Source of the DNA: an uncultured Chloroflexota bacterium
GTDB lineage: Bacteria > Chloroflexota > Limnocylindria > Limnocylindrales > Limnocylindraceae
NCBI GenBank assembly: GCA_903937225.1
Contig: CAIZYO010000187.1
Location: 1 to 5,127 of the forward strand
Direction: 5' to 3'
DNA: 5,127 nucleotides
Both the position numbers and the translations under genes were made by a program. Numbering within the stretch: position 1 is the first letter of the stretch; each line of letters starts with the position of its first letter. This document shows, one piece after another, positions 1 through 5,127 of the stretch. The notes under the pieces were generated by a model. That model was not told where the DNA came from, did not search any database, and saw nothing but the letters and a program-made list of their open reading frames with translations.

Positions 1-873
1 CGAATCATCAACGAGCTCGGCCGAGAGACAACCCATGTTGCGATTACGCTTCGGCCACTCACAAAAATCCTCGCGTCACGCTGGCAGCAGAACGTGCAAG
101 AAGGGGCAAAGATTCGATACGACGAGTGGCTACGCGAGGTGCTCACGAACCCAGAGTCCACGCACGCTCCTCGATTCTGGTCCCGCCAGCGACACGATGA
201 ACTTGTGGAGCGATGGGTCTCGGTCGCTGGTGCCGATCGTGTACACGTCATCGTCATTGATGACCGAGATCATGATGGGATCCTTCGCCACTTCGAGGCA
301 CTACTCGGCGCACCAGCAAATACGCTGGTTGCCCACAAAGATGCGCCGAACCGTTCGCTGACGCTTGAAGAGGTTGAGGTGGTTCGATCGTTTAACGAGC
401 AATTCGCCGAGGCGGGACTCTCAACGGCGCTCCGGCACAAGCTGATGGCACGTGGGGCCGCCACGCATCTGAAGCGCCGAGAGCCTGGGTCCAGCGAGCA
501 GAAGATTCCGACACCAGGCTGGGCGATCAGCGCTGCACACGAAGTTGCGCTCGCAATGATTGAACGAATCAGCAAGAGCGGCGCTGACATCCGAGGTGAT
601 CTCAGCCTTCTGACAAGTCTCCCTCCTGCAAGTAAGGAGGAGCGTGACCCAGAAACAACGGTGCGCCCTGAGATCGCCGCTCGCGCGGCGATGGGGATCC
701 TCTTTGCGTCTGGGGCCACTCACGGATATGAGGAGGGGAGCCGTGCGCCAGCCTGGGGGGAGCCATACGACCTTCAGCGTCTCTCTTCGCGCCAGCTCGC
801 CATCGTGCTTCTTCAGCGAGGCTTGAGTCGGGTGATGCGCATCATTCGTTCGCCGCGCACCCCGCGAACGTAG
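1..873 (+). CDS. Sulfotransferase-like protein, C-terminal part (5' end outside window)
   Basis: The reading frame is open from base 1 and ends at TAG 871-873, giving 290 visible residues. The true start lies upstream; the internal GTG at 94 is not a credible start because the conserved region begins before it. Visible residues 13-31 read VAITLRPLTKILASRWQQN. The Arg18-x7-Ser26 spacing equals the 3'-phosphate-binding Arg/Ser pair of PAPS-dependent sulfotransferases, and the preceding hydrophobic strand fits that fold. A segment near residues 66-102 (HDELVERW, then VHVIVIDD, then HFEALLG) matches my memory of actinobacterial sulfotransferase-like proteins. The N-terminal 5'-phosphosulfate loop would be outside, so catalytic competence cannot be judged. 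The part after about residue 130 is not recognised, and the tail is basic (RVMRIIRSPRTPRT). The presumed role is transfer of sulfate from PAPS to an unknown acceptor, perhaps a glycan or lipid. The neighbouring PAPS-making and PAP-removing genes support this. I see no signal peptide or membrane span in the visible part. Confidence 0.72.
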   Translation, partial: RIINELGRETTHVAITLRPLTKILASRWQQNVQEGAKIRYDEWLREVLTNPESTHAPRFWSRQRHDELVERWVSVAGADRVHVIVIDDRDHDGILRHFEALLGAPANTLVAHKDAPNRSLTLEEVEVVRSFNEQFAEAGLSTALRHKLMARGAATHLKRREPGSSEQKIPTPGWAISAAHEVALAMIERISKSGADIRGDLSLLTSLPPASKEERDPETTVRPEIAARAAMGILFASGATHGYEEGSRAPAWGEPYDLQRLSSRQLAIVLLQRGLSRVMRIIRSPRTPRT

Positions 874-896
874 ACCTTCGGAGAGGCGTTTAGACC

Positions 897-914
897 AGGG
901 TCAGGCCTGACCCT
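897..914. terminator. Perfect 18-bp palindrome at convergent gene ends; candidate bidirectional terminator
   Basis: The bases agggtcaggcctgaccct read the same on both strands. In RNA this would fold as a 7-bp stem (AGGGUCA/UGACCCU) with a GGCC loop. It sits where the sulfotransferase gene (stop at 871-873) and the APS kinase gene (stop at 901-903, minus strand) converge, and it contains the kinase stop codon. No U-run follows on either strand, so it is not a textbook intrinsic terminator. A U-less hairpin terminator, an mRNA 3'-end stabiliser or a protein site are all possible. The palindrome is certain; the function is inferred from position. Confidence 0.35.
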
Positions 915-2133
915 TGAACACCTTTCGCTCTCGTAGCAGGGCAAGGATCAGATCAACACTCTCCTCGAGTGGTATCCGCGACGCATCAATGGTGAGGTCG
1001 GCATCGTCTGGCGGCTCATACGGTGATGAGATACCTGTGAATTCGGCAATCTCTCCAGCTCGTGCACGCGCATAAAGCCCCTTTCGGTCGCGTGCCTCGC
1101 AAACTTCAAGTGGAGTACTGATGTAGATCATGATGAATGGCACTTTGCCGGCGACTATCTCTCGCGCGGCAGATCGTGCTTCGTGGAATGGTGCAATTGG
1201 CGCAGCGATTGCAATCGCACCTCCCGCCGCGGCCTCCGTTGCGACTCGTGCGATGTTCATCACATTCTGGATTCTTGATGCCCGATCAAACCCCAGATGC
1301 TGAGAGACTCTCCGCCGAAGTTCGTCACCATCAAGGAGTTCGGTGTGCAGGTGAAGGTCGCGAAGCGCAGTGGCGAGCGCACGAGAGATTGTGGACTTTC
1401 CAGAACCTGAGAGGCCGGTAAAAAGGATCACAGCTCCACCGTGCTTCTCGAGGTTGCTGGCGGCCCGAAGTGCCGCGAGGGCTCGAGGAGGGAACTCTGT
1501 CGACGTCCCATCATCCACGTCTGTGGCGGGCGCGACGGATGTCGCACCAAGTAGTTGCGCCAGTGCTTCAAATGACGGCGCGTCCGTGCGTGGCCATGGC
1601 AGCACCAGAATCTCGCACTGGAGCAGCGGGCTCACATCTTCAATCACACGTTTCGCTTCCTCCGCGAGATCTACCAACGTTCCGCCGCCAATAACGCCAC
1701 GCGGCGGAGCAAGGCGGGAAACGAGCACGGCAATCAACAGCCGCACCCGGCGAGCTGGCAGTTCAGGGCTCCCTGCATTCGCCTGCGCATGGAGAGCCGC
1801 GTTTGCTACGTGATGGAGTTGCGCGGTAGAGAGCGGCGCTGCGAGCGGCATGAGCAGAGTAGTCATCTCACTCTGCGAAACATCAGCGGCGCCTCTCCGG
1901 AGGTGGGGGCTCCACGCGGGTCCAACGCCAGCCGCGAGTGGTCGTAGTCCTGTCAGCGTGACGCCGTCCCATCTCGCAACCGCCGTCCCCTCTTGGTCAA
2001 GTAGCTCACACGGTTGAAGTGGCTGCATTCGAGGATGTGCTGCGGGCGGGACGTAGCCACGGAGGCACAACTCAAGGTAGTCAATCTCGTTATCGTCCAG
2101 GATCTCTCGCGGGAGTCCGCTCGCTGCTTCCAT
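901..2133 (-). CDS. cysC: Adenylyl-sulfate (APS) kinase with degenerate N-terminal ATP sulfurylase-like domain
   Basis: This 410-residue cytoplasmic enzyme would phosphorylate APS with ATP to give PAPS. Residues about 230-410 are a full APS kinase. They carry the P-loop GLSGSGKST (240-248), LLDGD (266-270), LGF (280-282), Arg287 and Asn290 at the APS-binding positions, and the long signature from PLEVCEARD (341-349) through KGLYARARAGEI to FTGISSPYEPP. The usual two Arg after 'NV' are Met-Asn here (292-293). A plain APS kinase is about 175-200 residues, so about 230 are extra. Their start (NEIDYLELCLRGYVPP, 15-30; LLDQEGTAVA, 44-53) resembles the PUA-like domain of ATP sulfurylase, and 130-200 (LLIAVLV, then EILVLPWP, then LLGAT) resembles a remnant of its nucleotide-binding fold. 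The QxRNPxHxxH active-site motif is absent. The open frame runs on upstream to 2511, but that part overlaps cysQ on the other strand and resembles nothing, so ATG 2131-2133 is chosen. It is divergent from cysQ and probably leaderless. Confidence 0.9.
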   Translation of the reverse strand: MEAASGLPREILDDNEIDYLELCLRGYVPPAAHPRMQPLQPCELLDQEGTAVARWDGVTLTGLRPLAAGVGPAWSPHLRRGAADVSQSEMTTLLMPLAAPLSTAQLHHVANAALHAQANAGSPELPARRVRLLIAVLVSRLAPPRGVIGGGTLVDLAEEAKRVIEDVSPLLQCEILVLPWPRTDAPSFEALAQLLGATSVAPATDVDDGTSTEFPPRALAALRAASNLEKHGGAVILFTGLSGSGKSTISRALATALRDLHLHTELLDGDELRRRVSQHLGFDRASRIQNVMNIARVATEAAAGGAIAIAAPIAPFHEARSAAREIVAGKVPFIMIYISTPLEVCEARDRKGLYARARAGEIAEFTGISSPYEPPDDADLTIDASRIPLEESVDLILALLRERKVFKGQA

Positions 2134-2139
2134 GCGCTG

Positions 2140-2145
2140 AGGATA
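2140..2145 (-). promoter_or_regulatory. Candidate -10 element (TATCCT) of the APS kinase gene, leaderless spacing
   Basis: On the minus strand TATCCT is followed by six bases (CAGCGC) and then the ATG of the APS kinase gene. This matches the TANNNT element typical of actinobacterial sigma-70-type promoters and places transcription start at or next to the A of the start codon. The nearest purine-rich stretch, AGAGGG, lies 12 bases from the ATG, too far for a normal ribosome binding site. No convincing -35 hexamer is visible; it would fall around 2162-2169, at the start of cysQ. The element is inferred from sequence only. Confidence 0.5.
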
Positions 2146-2150
2146 CCCTC

Positions 2151-2156
2151 TACGCT
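2151..2156 (+). promoter_or_regulatory. Candidate -10 element (TACGCT) of cysQ, leaderless spacing
   Basis: TACGCT (a TANNNT match) is followed by seven bases (GCGTGAG) and then the ATG of cysQ at 2164. That is the spacing expected when transcription starts at the initiation codon. No Shine-Dalgarno sequence lies at usable distance; the closest GAGG is 21 bases upstream. The -35 region would lie around 2128-2133, inside the first codons of the APS kinase gene, where only a weak TTCCAT is seen. A second TANNNT, TACCCT at 2144-2149, is an alternative that would give a short leader. This promoter probably drives cysQ, cysD and cysN together. Confidence 0.45.
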
Positions 2157-2163
2157 GCGTGAG

Positions 2164-2997
2164 ATGGGAGTGAACGATTTCGGTCCAGAACGCGCTGTGC
2201 GCGCGGCAGAGGCACGCCGAATCGCAGATGCGGCGAGCGCCCTGCTGTTGCAGTTGCGCGCTGAAGCGAGTGCGGCACCTGCATTCGAACCGACGGATCT
2301 CCGCCGCGAAGGTGATCAACGTGCGCACGCGCTGATCACTGATCAGCTCCGCGCTGCATTTCCCAATGACGCGATCCTCTCCGAGGAGGCCGCAGATGAC
2401 GAGACGAGGCTGCGCGCAGATCGCGTCTGGATTGTGGATCCACTCGACGGCACCCGTGAGTTCGGCGAGCGTGATGAGCACGGAGTGTGGCGAACAGATT
2501 TTGCAATCCACATCGCGCTGTGGGAGAAGTCACACGGATTGACGGTAGGAGTGGTTGCACTCCCAGCCCGAGCGCTCATTGTGGAGAGTGAGTCTCCTCC
2601 CGCAATGCCAGCACCCTCAACTGGGTCACTACGCCTTGCCGTGAGCCGATCCCGACCCCCTGCCTTCATTGAGGCAATCGCCGATTCTGGTCGCGCAACA
2701 CTGCACCCAATGGGGTCTGCTGGCGTGAAGGCAACTGCGGTGATCACGGGCGAGGTCGATGCCTACGTGCATTCCGGGGGGCAGTATCAGTGGGATTCAG
2801 CGGCCCCAGTCGCCGCCGCCCTCGCCGCAGGCTATGTTGCAACCCGGCTTGACGGCTCACCACTGCGATACAACGTGCCGGACCTCCTCCTCCCGGACCT
2901 GATCATTTGCCATCCCGCACGAGTGGACGAGCTACGGGTGCTTCTCAACGGAGCGGGCGTCGGATCTGAGGGAAGTGCGGCAGAATCACCACGATGA
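2164..2997 (+). CDS. cysQ: 3'(2'),5'-bisphosphate nucleotidase (PAP phosphatase), CysQ type
   Basis: This 277-residue member of the inositol monophosphatase superfamily would convert 3'-phosphoadenosine 5'-phosphate, the by-product of sulfotransferases, to AMP and phosphate, and may also act on PAPS. Metal-site motifs of the superfamily are present: SEE (73-75), DPLDGTREF (92-100) and WDSAAP (210-215). The regions DRVWIVDPLDGTREF, FAIHIALW, GSAGVKA and RLDGSPLRYN closely resemble the M. tuberculosis CysQ as I remember it (about 267 residues), so the gene looks complete. ATG 2164 is preferred. The frame extends upstream to 2014, but that part is antisense to the APS kinase start and has no family resemblance. 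GTG 2170 is a weaker alternative. The C-terminal 13 or so residues are low-complexity (Gly/Ser/Ala/Glu) and probably dispensable. It is first in an apparent cysQ-cysD-cysN operon, with 22 bp to cysD. Sugar or inositol phosphatase activity is possible but less likely given the neighbours. Confidence 0.92.
   Translation: MGVNDFGPERAVRAAEARRIADAASALLLQLRAEASAAPAFEPTDLRREGDQRAHALITDQLRAAFPNDAILSEEAADDETRLRADRVWIVDPLDGTREFGERDEHGVWRTDFAIHIALWEKSHGLTVGVVALPARALIVESESPPAMPAPSTGSLRLAVSRSRPPAFIEAIADSGRATLHPMGSAGVKATAVITGEVDAYVHSGGQYQWDSAAPVAAALAAGYVATRLDGSPLRYNVPDLLLPDLIICHPARVDELRVLLNGAGVGSEGSAAESPR
2331..2347. repeat. 17-bp near-perfect palindrome inside cysQ
   Basis: GCTGATCA-C-TGATCAGC has 8-base arms that are exact inverse complements around one central base. 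It lies within codons for ALITDQL of CysQ. A shorter palindrome, gtgcgcac, sits just upstream at 2321-2328. It may be a chance product of the codons or a regulator-binding site about 170 bp inside the transcription unit; the sequence alone does not decide. Confidence 0.25.
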
Positions 2998-3023
2998 GTA
3001 GAGTCGCCGAGGCCACCGCGTGA
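2994..3023 (+). other. Nine-codon mini-ORF linking cysQ and cysD
   Basis: An ATG at 2994 overlaps the cysQ stop (ATGA, with TGA 2995-2997). It reads nine codons (MSRVAEATA) to a TGA at 3021-3023 that itself overlaps the cysD GTG start (GTGA, 3020-3023). No Shine-Dalgarno precedes it. It could carry terminating ribosomes from cysQ to cysD by reinitiation. Alternatively it could be the remains of a longer CysD N-terminus, since one extra base before 3020 would fuse it in frame with cysD. It may also be chance. Confidence 0.25.
3009..3012 (+). promoter_or_regulatory. Ribosome binding site of cysD
   Basis: GAGG lies seven bases before the GTG at 3020. It supports that GTG as the cysD start, because no other start codon exists in this frame between the stop codon at 2999-3001 and 3020. 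Confidence 0.55.
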
Positions 3024-3922
3024 AAGGGCACGTCATCAGTCAGCTCGCCGCCCTAGAGGCGGAGAGCATCCATATCTTCCGCGAGGTTGCGGCGGAGATG
3101 GAGCGCCCCTGCCTCCTCTTCTCCGGCGGGAAAGACTCCATCGTCATGTTGCATGTGGCGCGCAAGGCGTTCGCCCCCGCGCCGATCCCATTCCCAGTGA
3201 TGCACGTTGACACCGGACTCAACTTTGCCGAAGTGATTGCGTACCGTGATCGCTGGGCGGCGCAGCTCGGGCTGCGACTCGTGGTTGCCTCTGTACAAGA
3301 CGCAATTGAGCGCGGCGTGGTGAAAGAGGAGCCGAACGGCTCACGGAACCGCATCCAGACTCCAGTCCTGTTGGAGGCGGCGGCACGTGAAAAGTTTGAT
3401 GCCCTCTTTGGTGGTGGGCGCCGCGATGAAGAGAAGGCCCGCGCCAAGGAGCGCGTCTTCTCCTTCCGTGACGAGTTCGGCCAGTGGGATCCAAAGAACC
3501 AGCGTCCGGAGATTTGGAGTCTCTACAACGGCAGGGTATTCCCTGGTGAGAGCATTCGCGTCTTCCCGCTCTCCAACTGGACGGAGCTGGACATCTGGTC
3601 GTACATCGAAGCTGAGAACATTGAGATCCCTTCGCTTTATCTAGCCGCTGAGCGCGAGGTCGTGGAGCGCGACGGCATGCTCTACGCCGTCAACGAGTTC
3701 GTTGCCCTGAAGTCTGGCGAGACGTCGCAGAAGATGAGCGTGCGATATCGCACCATGGGCGACGCGAACCTCACCGCTGCGGTGGAATCCGTTGCTGACA
3801 CGGTGTCAAAGGTTGTGGAAGAGATTGCAGCGGCGCGCATTACCGAACGTGGCGCAACGCGTGGCGATGACAAGGTCTCTGAGGCGGCCATGGAAGACCG
3901 GAAGAAGGAGGGCTACTTCTGA
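3020..3922 (+). CDS. cysD: Sulfate adenylyltransferase subunit 2 (ATP sulfurylase small subunit)
   Basis: This 300-residue protein is about the length of E. coli CysD (302). It is the adenylyl-transferring subunit: with the GTPase CysN it makes APS and pyrophosphate from ATP and sulfate in the cytoplasm. The N-terminus has the family's LEAESIHIFREVAAE stretch (12-26). The PP-loop of the ATP-pyrophosphatase fold is SGGKDS (35-40), followed by MHVDTG (61-66), the strongly conserved GGGRRDEEKARAKER (131-145), FPLSNWTELDIW (172-183), LYLAAER (196-202) and a final MEDRKKEGYF typical of CysD. All family hallmarks are present, so it should be active. The usual Thr-Gly-Ala-Val-Glu-Ser near the end reads TAAVES (252-257), a mild change. 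The GTG start is fixed by an upstream in-frame stop and a GAGG ribosome site. It follows cysQ by 22 bp and overlaps cysN by one base. The homologue nodP in rhizobia is the same enzyme. Confidence 0.96.
   Translation: MKGHVISQLAALEAESIHIFREVAAEMERPCLLFSGGKDSIVMLHVARKAFAPAPIPFPVMHVDTGLNFAEVIAYRDRWAAQLGLRLVVASVQDAIERGVVKEEPNGSRNRIQTPVLLEAAAREKFDALFGGGRRDEEKARAKERVFSFRDEFGQWDPKNQRPEIWSLYNGRVFPGESIRVFPLSNWTELDIWSYIEAENIEIPSLYLAAEREVVERDGMLYAVNEFVALKSGETSQKMSVRYRTMGDANLTAAVESVADTVSKVVEEIAAARITERGATRGDDKVSEAAMEDRKKEGYF
3906..3912 (+). promoter_or_regulatory. Strong Shine-Dalgarno of cysN inside the cysD 3' end
   Basis: AGGAGGG ends nine bases before the cysN ATG at 3922 and lies in the codons of the CysD C-terminal KKEGYF. 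With the TGATG stop/start overlap it indicates coupled translation, so that the two subunits are made in matching amounts. This is the best Shine-Dalgarno in the window and contrasts with the apparently leaderless cysQ and APS kinase starts. Confidence 0.65.
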
Positions 3923-5127
3923 TGGAGGCCGACCTTCTCCGGTTCGCAACCGCCGGCTCTGTTGACGATGGGAAGAGCACGCTGATCGGGCGTCTCCTCT
4001 TTGATTCGAAGTCGCTCTTCTCTGATCAGCTCGAATCTGTGGAGCGCGTCAGCCGTGAGCGCGGGCACGAGTACACCGATCTCTCCCTCTTGACCGACGG
4101 CCTCCGTGCGGAACGCGAGCAGGGGATCACCATTGATGTGGCGTATCGCTACTTCGCCACGCCACGCCGCAAGTTCATCATTGCCGACACCCCTGGCCAC
4201 ATTCAGTACACGCGCAACATGGTCACGGGAGCCTCCACCGCTGACGTCGCACTTGTTCTGGTTGATGCCCGCAAGGGGATGACGGAGCAGAGCCGACGCC
4301 ACGCGTTTATTGCCACACTGCTCGGCGTCCCGCACATGGTGGTCTGCGTCAACAAGATGGATCTTGTGGACTGGTCGGAAGAGGTCTTTGAAGGGATTCG
4401 CCGTGAGTTCACCGAGTTTGCCGCGCGCCTCCGCTTGCGTGATCTCACCTTCATCCCGCTCTCTGCCCTCAGTGGTGACAACGTAGTGACGCGATCAGAG
4501 AAGATGACCTGGTTCGATGGCGCGCCGCTGCTAAGCCACCTTGAGCGACTGCATGTTGCGAGCGACCGCAACCTTGTCGACGTGCGCTTCCCCGTGCAGT
4601 ACGTGGTGCGCCCGCAGTCGCATGAGAACCGCGATTACCGCGGATACGCAGGGACGATTGCCTCTGGTGTGCTGAAGCCTGGCGACCGCATCCGCGCCCT
4701 CCCCGCCGGCCTTGAAACCGAGATCGCGTCTATTGAGACGGCGGACGGTCAGGTCTCAGAAGCGTACCCGCCGATGGCGGTGACGATCACGCTGAAGGAT
4801 GAGATTGATATCAGCCGCGGCGATATGCTCTGCCGGCCGAATAACGTGCCCGCGGTGATGCAAGACATTGATGCGCAGGTTTGCTGGATGGATGAGAGCG
4901 CGCCGCTAACAGCTGGGAAGACGTATGCGATCAAGCACACCACCCGCTGGGCACGCGCGGTGGTGAAGCAGATCGACTATCGCATCGACATCAACACGCT
5001 CCACCGCGTGGAGGGAGTTGAGGGCCTCGCCCTCAACGAGATCGGCCGCATCCGCCTCCGCTCCACCAAGCCGCTCTTCGTTGACCCTTACCTCTCCAAT
5101 CGCCAGACGGGCGCCTTCATCCTCGTA
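3922..5127 (+). CDS. cysN: Sulfate adenylyltransferase subunit 1 (GTPase), 3' end outside window
   Basis: This is the EF-Tu/EF-1A-like GTPase that couples GTP hydrolysis to APS synthesis by CysD. The visible 402 residues stay open to the window edge. G motifs are intact: G1 GSVDDGKST (12-20), the switch I region EREQGITID (64-72), G3 DTPGH (89-93), G4 NKMD (144-147) and G5 SAL (181-183). Beta-barrel domain II follows (about 220-305), then domain III, with family-typical KHTTRWARA (348-356), INTLHR (367-372), LNEIGRIRLRSTKPLF (381-396) and NRQTGAFILV at the edge. A stand-alone actinobacterial CysN usually ends some 15-30 residues after this point, so only the extreme C-terminus may be missing. 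In some actinobacteria, including M. tuberculosis, CysN continues into an APS kinase domain (CysNC), and the window cannot exclude that. The start ATG overlaps the cysD stop (TGATG) and has a strong AGGAGGG upstream. It starts about 25 residues later than E. coli CysN, close to the P-loop. Confidence 0.95.
   Translation, partial: MEADLLRFATAGSVDDGKSTLIGRLLFDSKSLFSDQLESVERVSRERGHEYTDLSLLTDGLRAEREQGITIDVAYRYFATPRRKFIIADTPGHIQYTRNMVTGASTADVALVLVDARKGMTEQSRRHAFIATLLGVPHMVVCVNKMDLVDWSEEVFEGIRREFTEFAARLRLRDLTFIPLSALSGDNVVTRSEKMTWFDGAPLLSHLERLHVASDRNLVDVRFPVQYVVRPQSHENRDYRGYAGTIASGVLKPGDRIRALPAGLETEIASIETADGQVSEAYPPMAVTITLKDEIDISRGDMLCRPNNVPAVMQDIDAQVCWMDESAPLTAGKTYAIKHTTRWARAVVKQIDYRIDINTLHRVEGVEGLALNEIGRIRLRSTKPLFVDPYLSNRQTGAFILV

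Noticed and set aside
35..361. 108-codon plus-strand frame inside the sulfotransferase gene
   Set aside because: It is out of frame with the supported gene, has no recognisable domain, and overlaps the region that carries the PAPS-binding Arg and Ser.
270..723. Minus-strand open frames opposite the sulfotransferase gene
   Set aside because: They have low-complexity Arg/Ser/Ala composition typical of antisense frames in GC-rich genes, and the plus-strand frame has recognisable sulfotransferase motifs.
874..896. Possible small gene or RNA between the sulfotransferase and APS kinase genes
   Set aside because: The gap is only 27 bp to the next stop codon. Apart from the start of the palindrome at 897 it contains no structure, start codon or repeat worth calling.
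2014..2163. Upstream extension of cysQ (50 more residues on the plus strand)
   Set aside because: It is antisense to the start of the APS kinase gene. CysQ proteins of this type begin close to the ATG at 2164, and the extra residues match nothing in the family.
2134..2511. Upstream extension of the APS kinase frame (126 more residues on the minus strand)
   Set aside because: It is antisense to the conserved N-terminal half of cysQ, is rich in Cys and Arg with no family resemblance, and the ATP sulfurylase-like similarity begins only after the ATG at 2133.
3913..4571. Two overlapping minus-strand open frames (3913-4335 and 4203-4571) opposite cysN
   Set aside because: They are codon-bias shadows of the cysN coding sequence. 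Their translations show no recognisable domain, and every G motif of CysN lies on the plus strand.
3020..5127. Rhizobial nodP/nodQ interpretation of the cysD-cysN pair
   Set aside because: The enzymes are the same family, but the CysQ type, the sulfotransferase type and the promoter style point to actinobacteria, and no nodulation gene is seen.

Overview
The window is a sulfate-activation and sulfate-transfer locus of five protein genes. I see no RNA genes, insertion sequences or CRISPR arrays. The best family matches are actinobacterial: the CysQ resembles the Mycobacterium tuberculosis CysQ type, CysD has the actinobacterial 'SGGKDS' and 'NRIQT' style, and the sulfotransferase belongs to a type I know mainly from actinobacteria. 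GC is in the high 50s to about 60 % by eye, and the region is gene-dense with almost no spacer. A moderate-GC actinobacterium, possibly an environmental or metagenomic one, fits best. The genus cannot be told from this window.

Layout, left to right. Positions 1-873 (+) hold the C-terminal 290 residues of a PAPS-dependent sulfotransferase-like protein whose N-terminus lies outside. It converges, across a 27-bp gap and a perfect 18-bp palindrome (897-914), on a minus-strand APS kinase gene (901-2133). That kinase carries about 230 extra N-terminal residues that look like an ATP sulfurylase domain without its active site. Only 30 bp separate its start codon from the divergent cysQ (2164-2997, +). 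cysQ is followed by cysD (3020-3922, +) and cysN (3922 to beyond the right edge, +), which overlap by one base.

How they work together: CysD and CysN form the GTP-driven ATP sulfurylase that makes APS from sulfate and ATP. The APS kinase phosphorylates APS to PAPS. The sulfotransferase would move the sulfuryl group from PAPS to an unknown acceptor, releasing 3'-phosphoadenosine 5'-phosphate (PAP). CysQ dephosphorylates PAP to AMP and so relieves product inhibition. No PAPS or APS reductase and no sulfate transporter is visible, so the visible set looks aimed at sulfation rather than cysteine synthesis, although flanking genes could change this.

The most interesting points are two. The first is the divergent cysC/cysQ junction, where each start codon is preceded at leaderless distance by its own TANNNT -10 element. 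The second is the APS kinase fused to a degenerate ATP sulfurylase-like domain.
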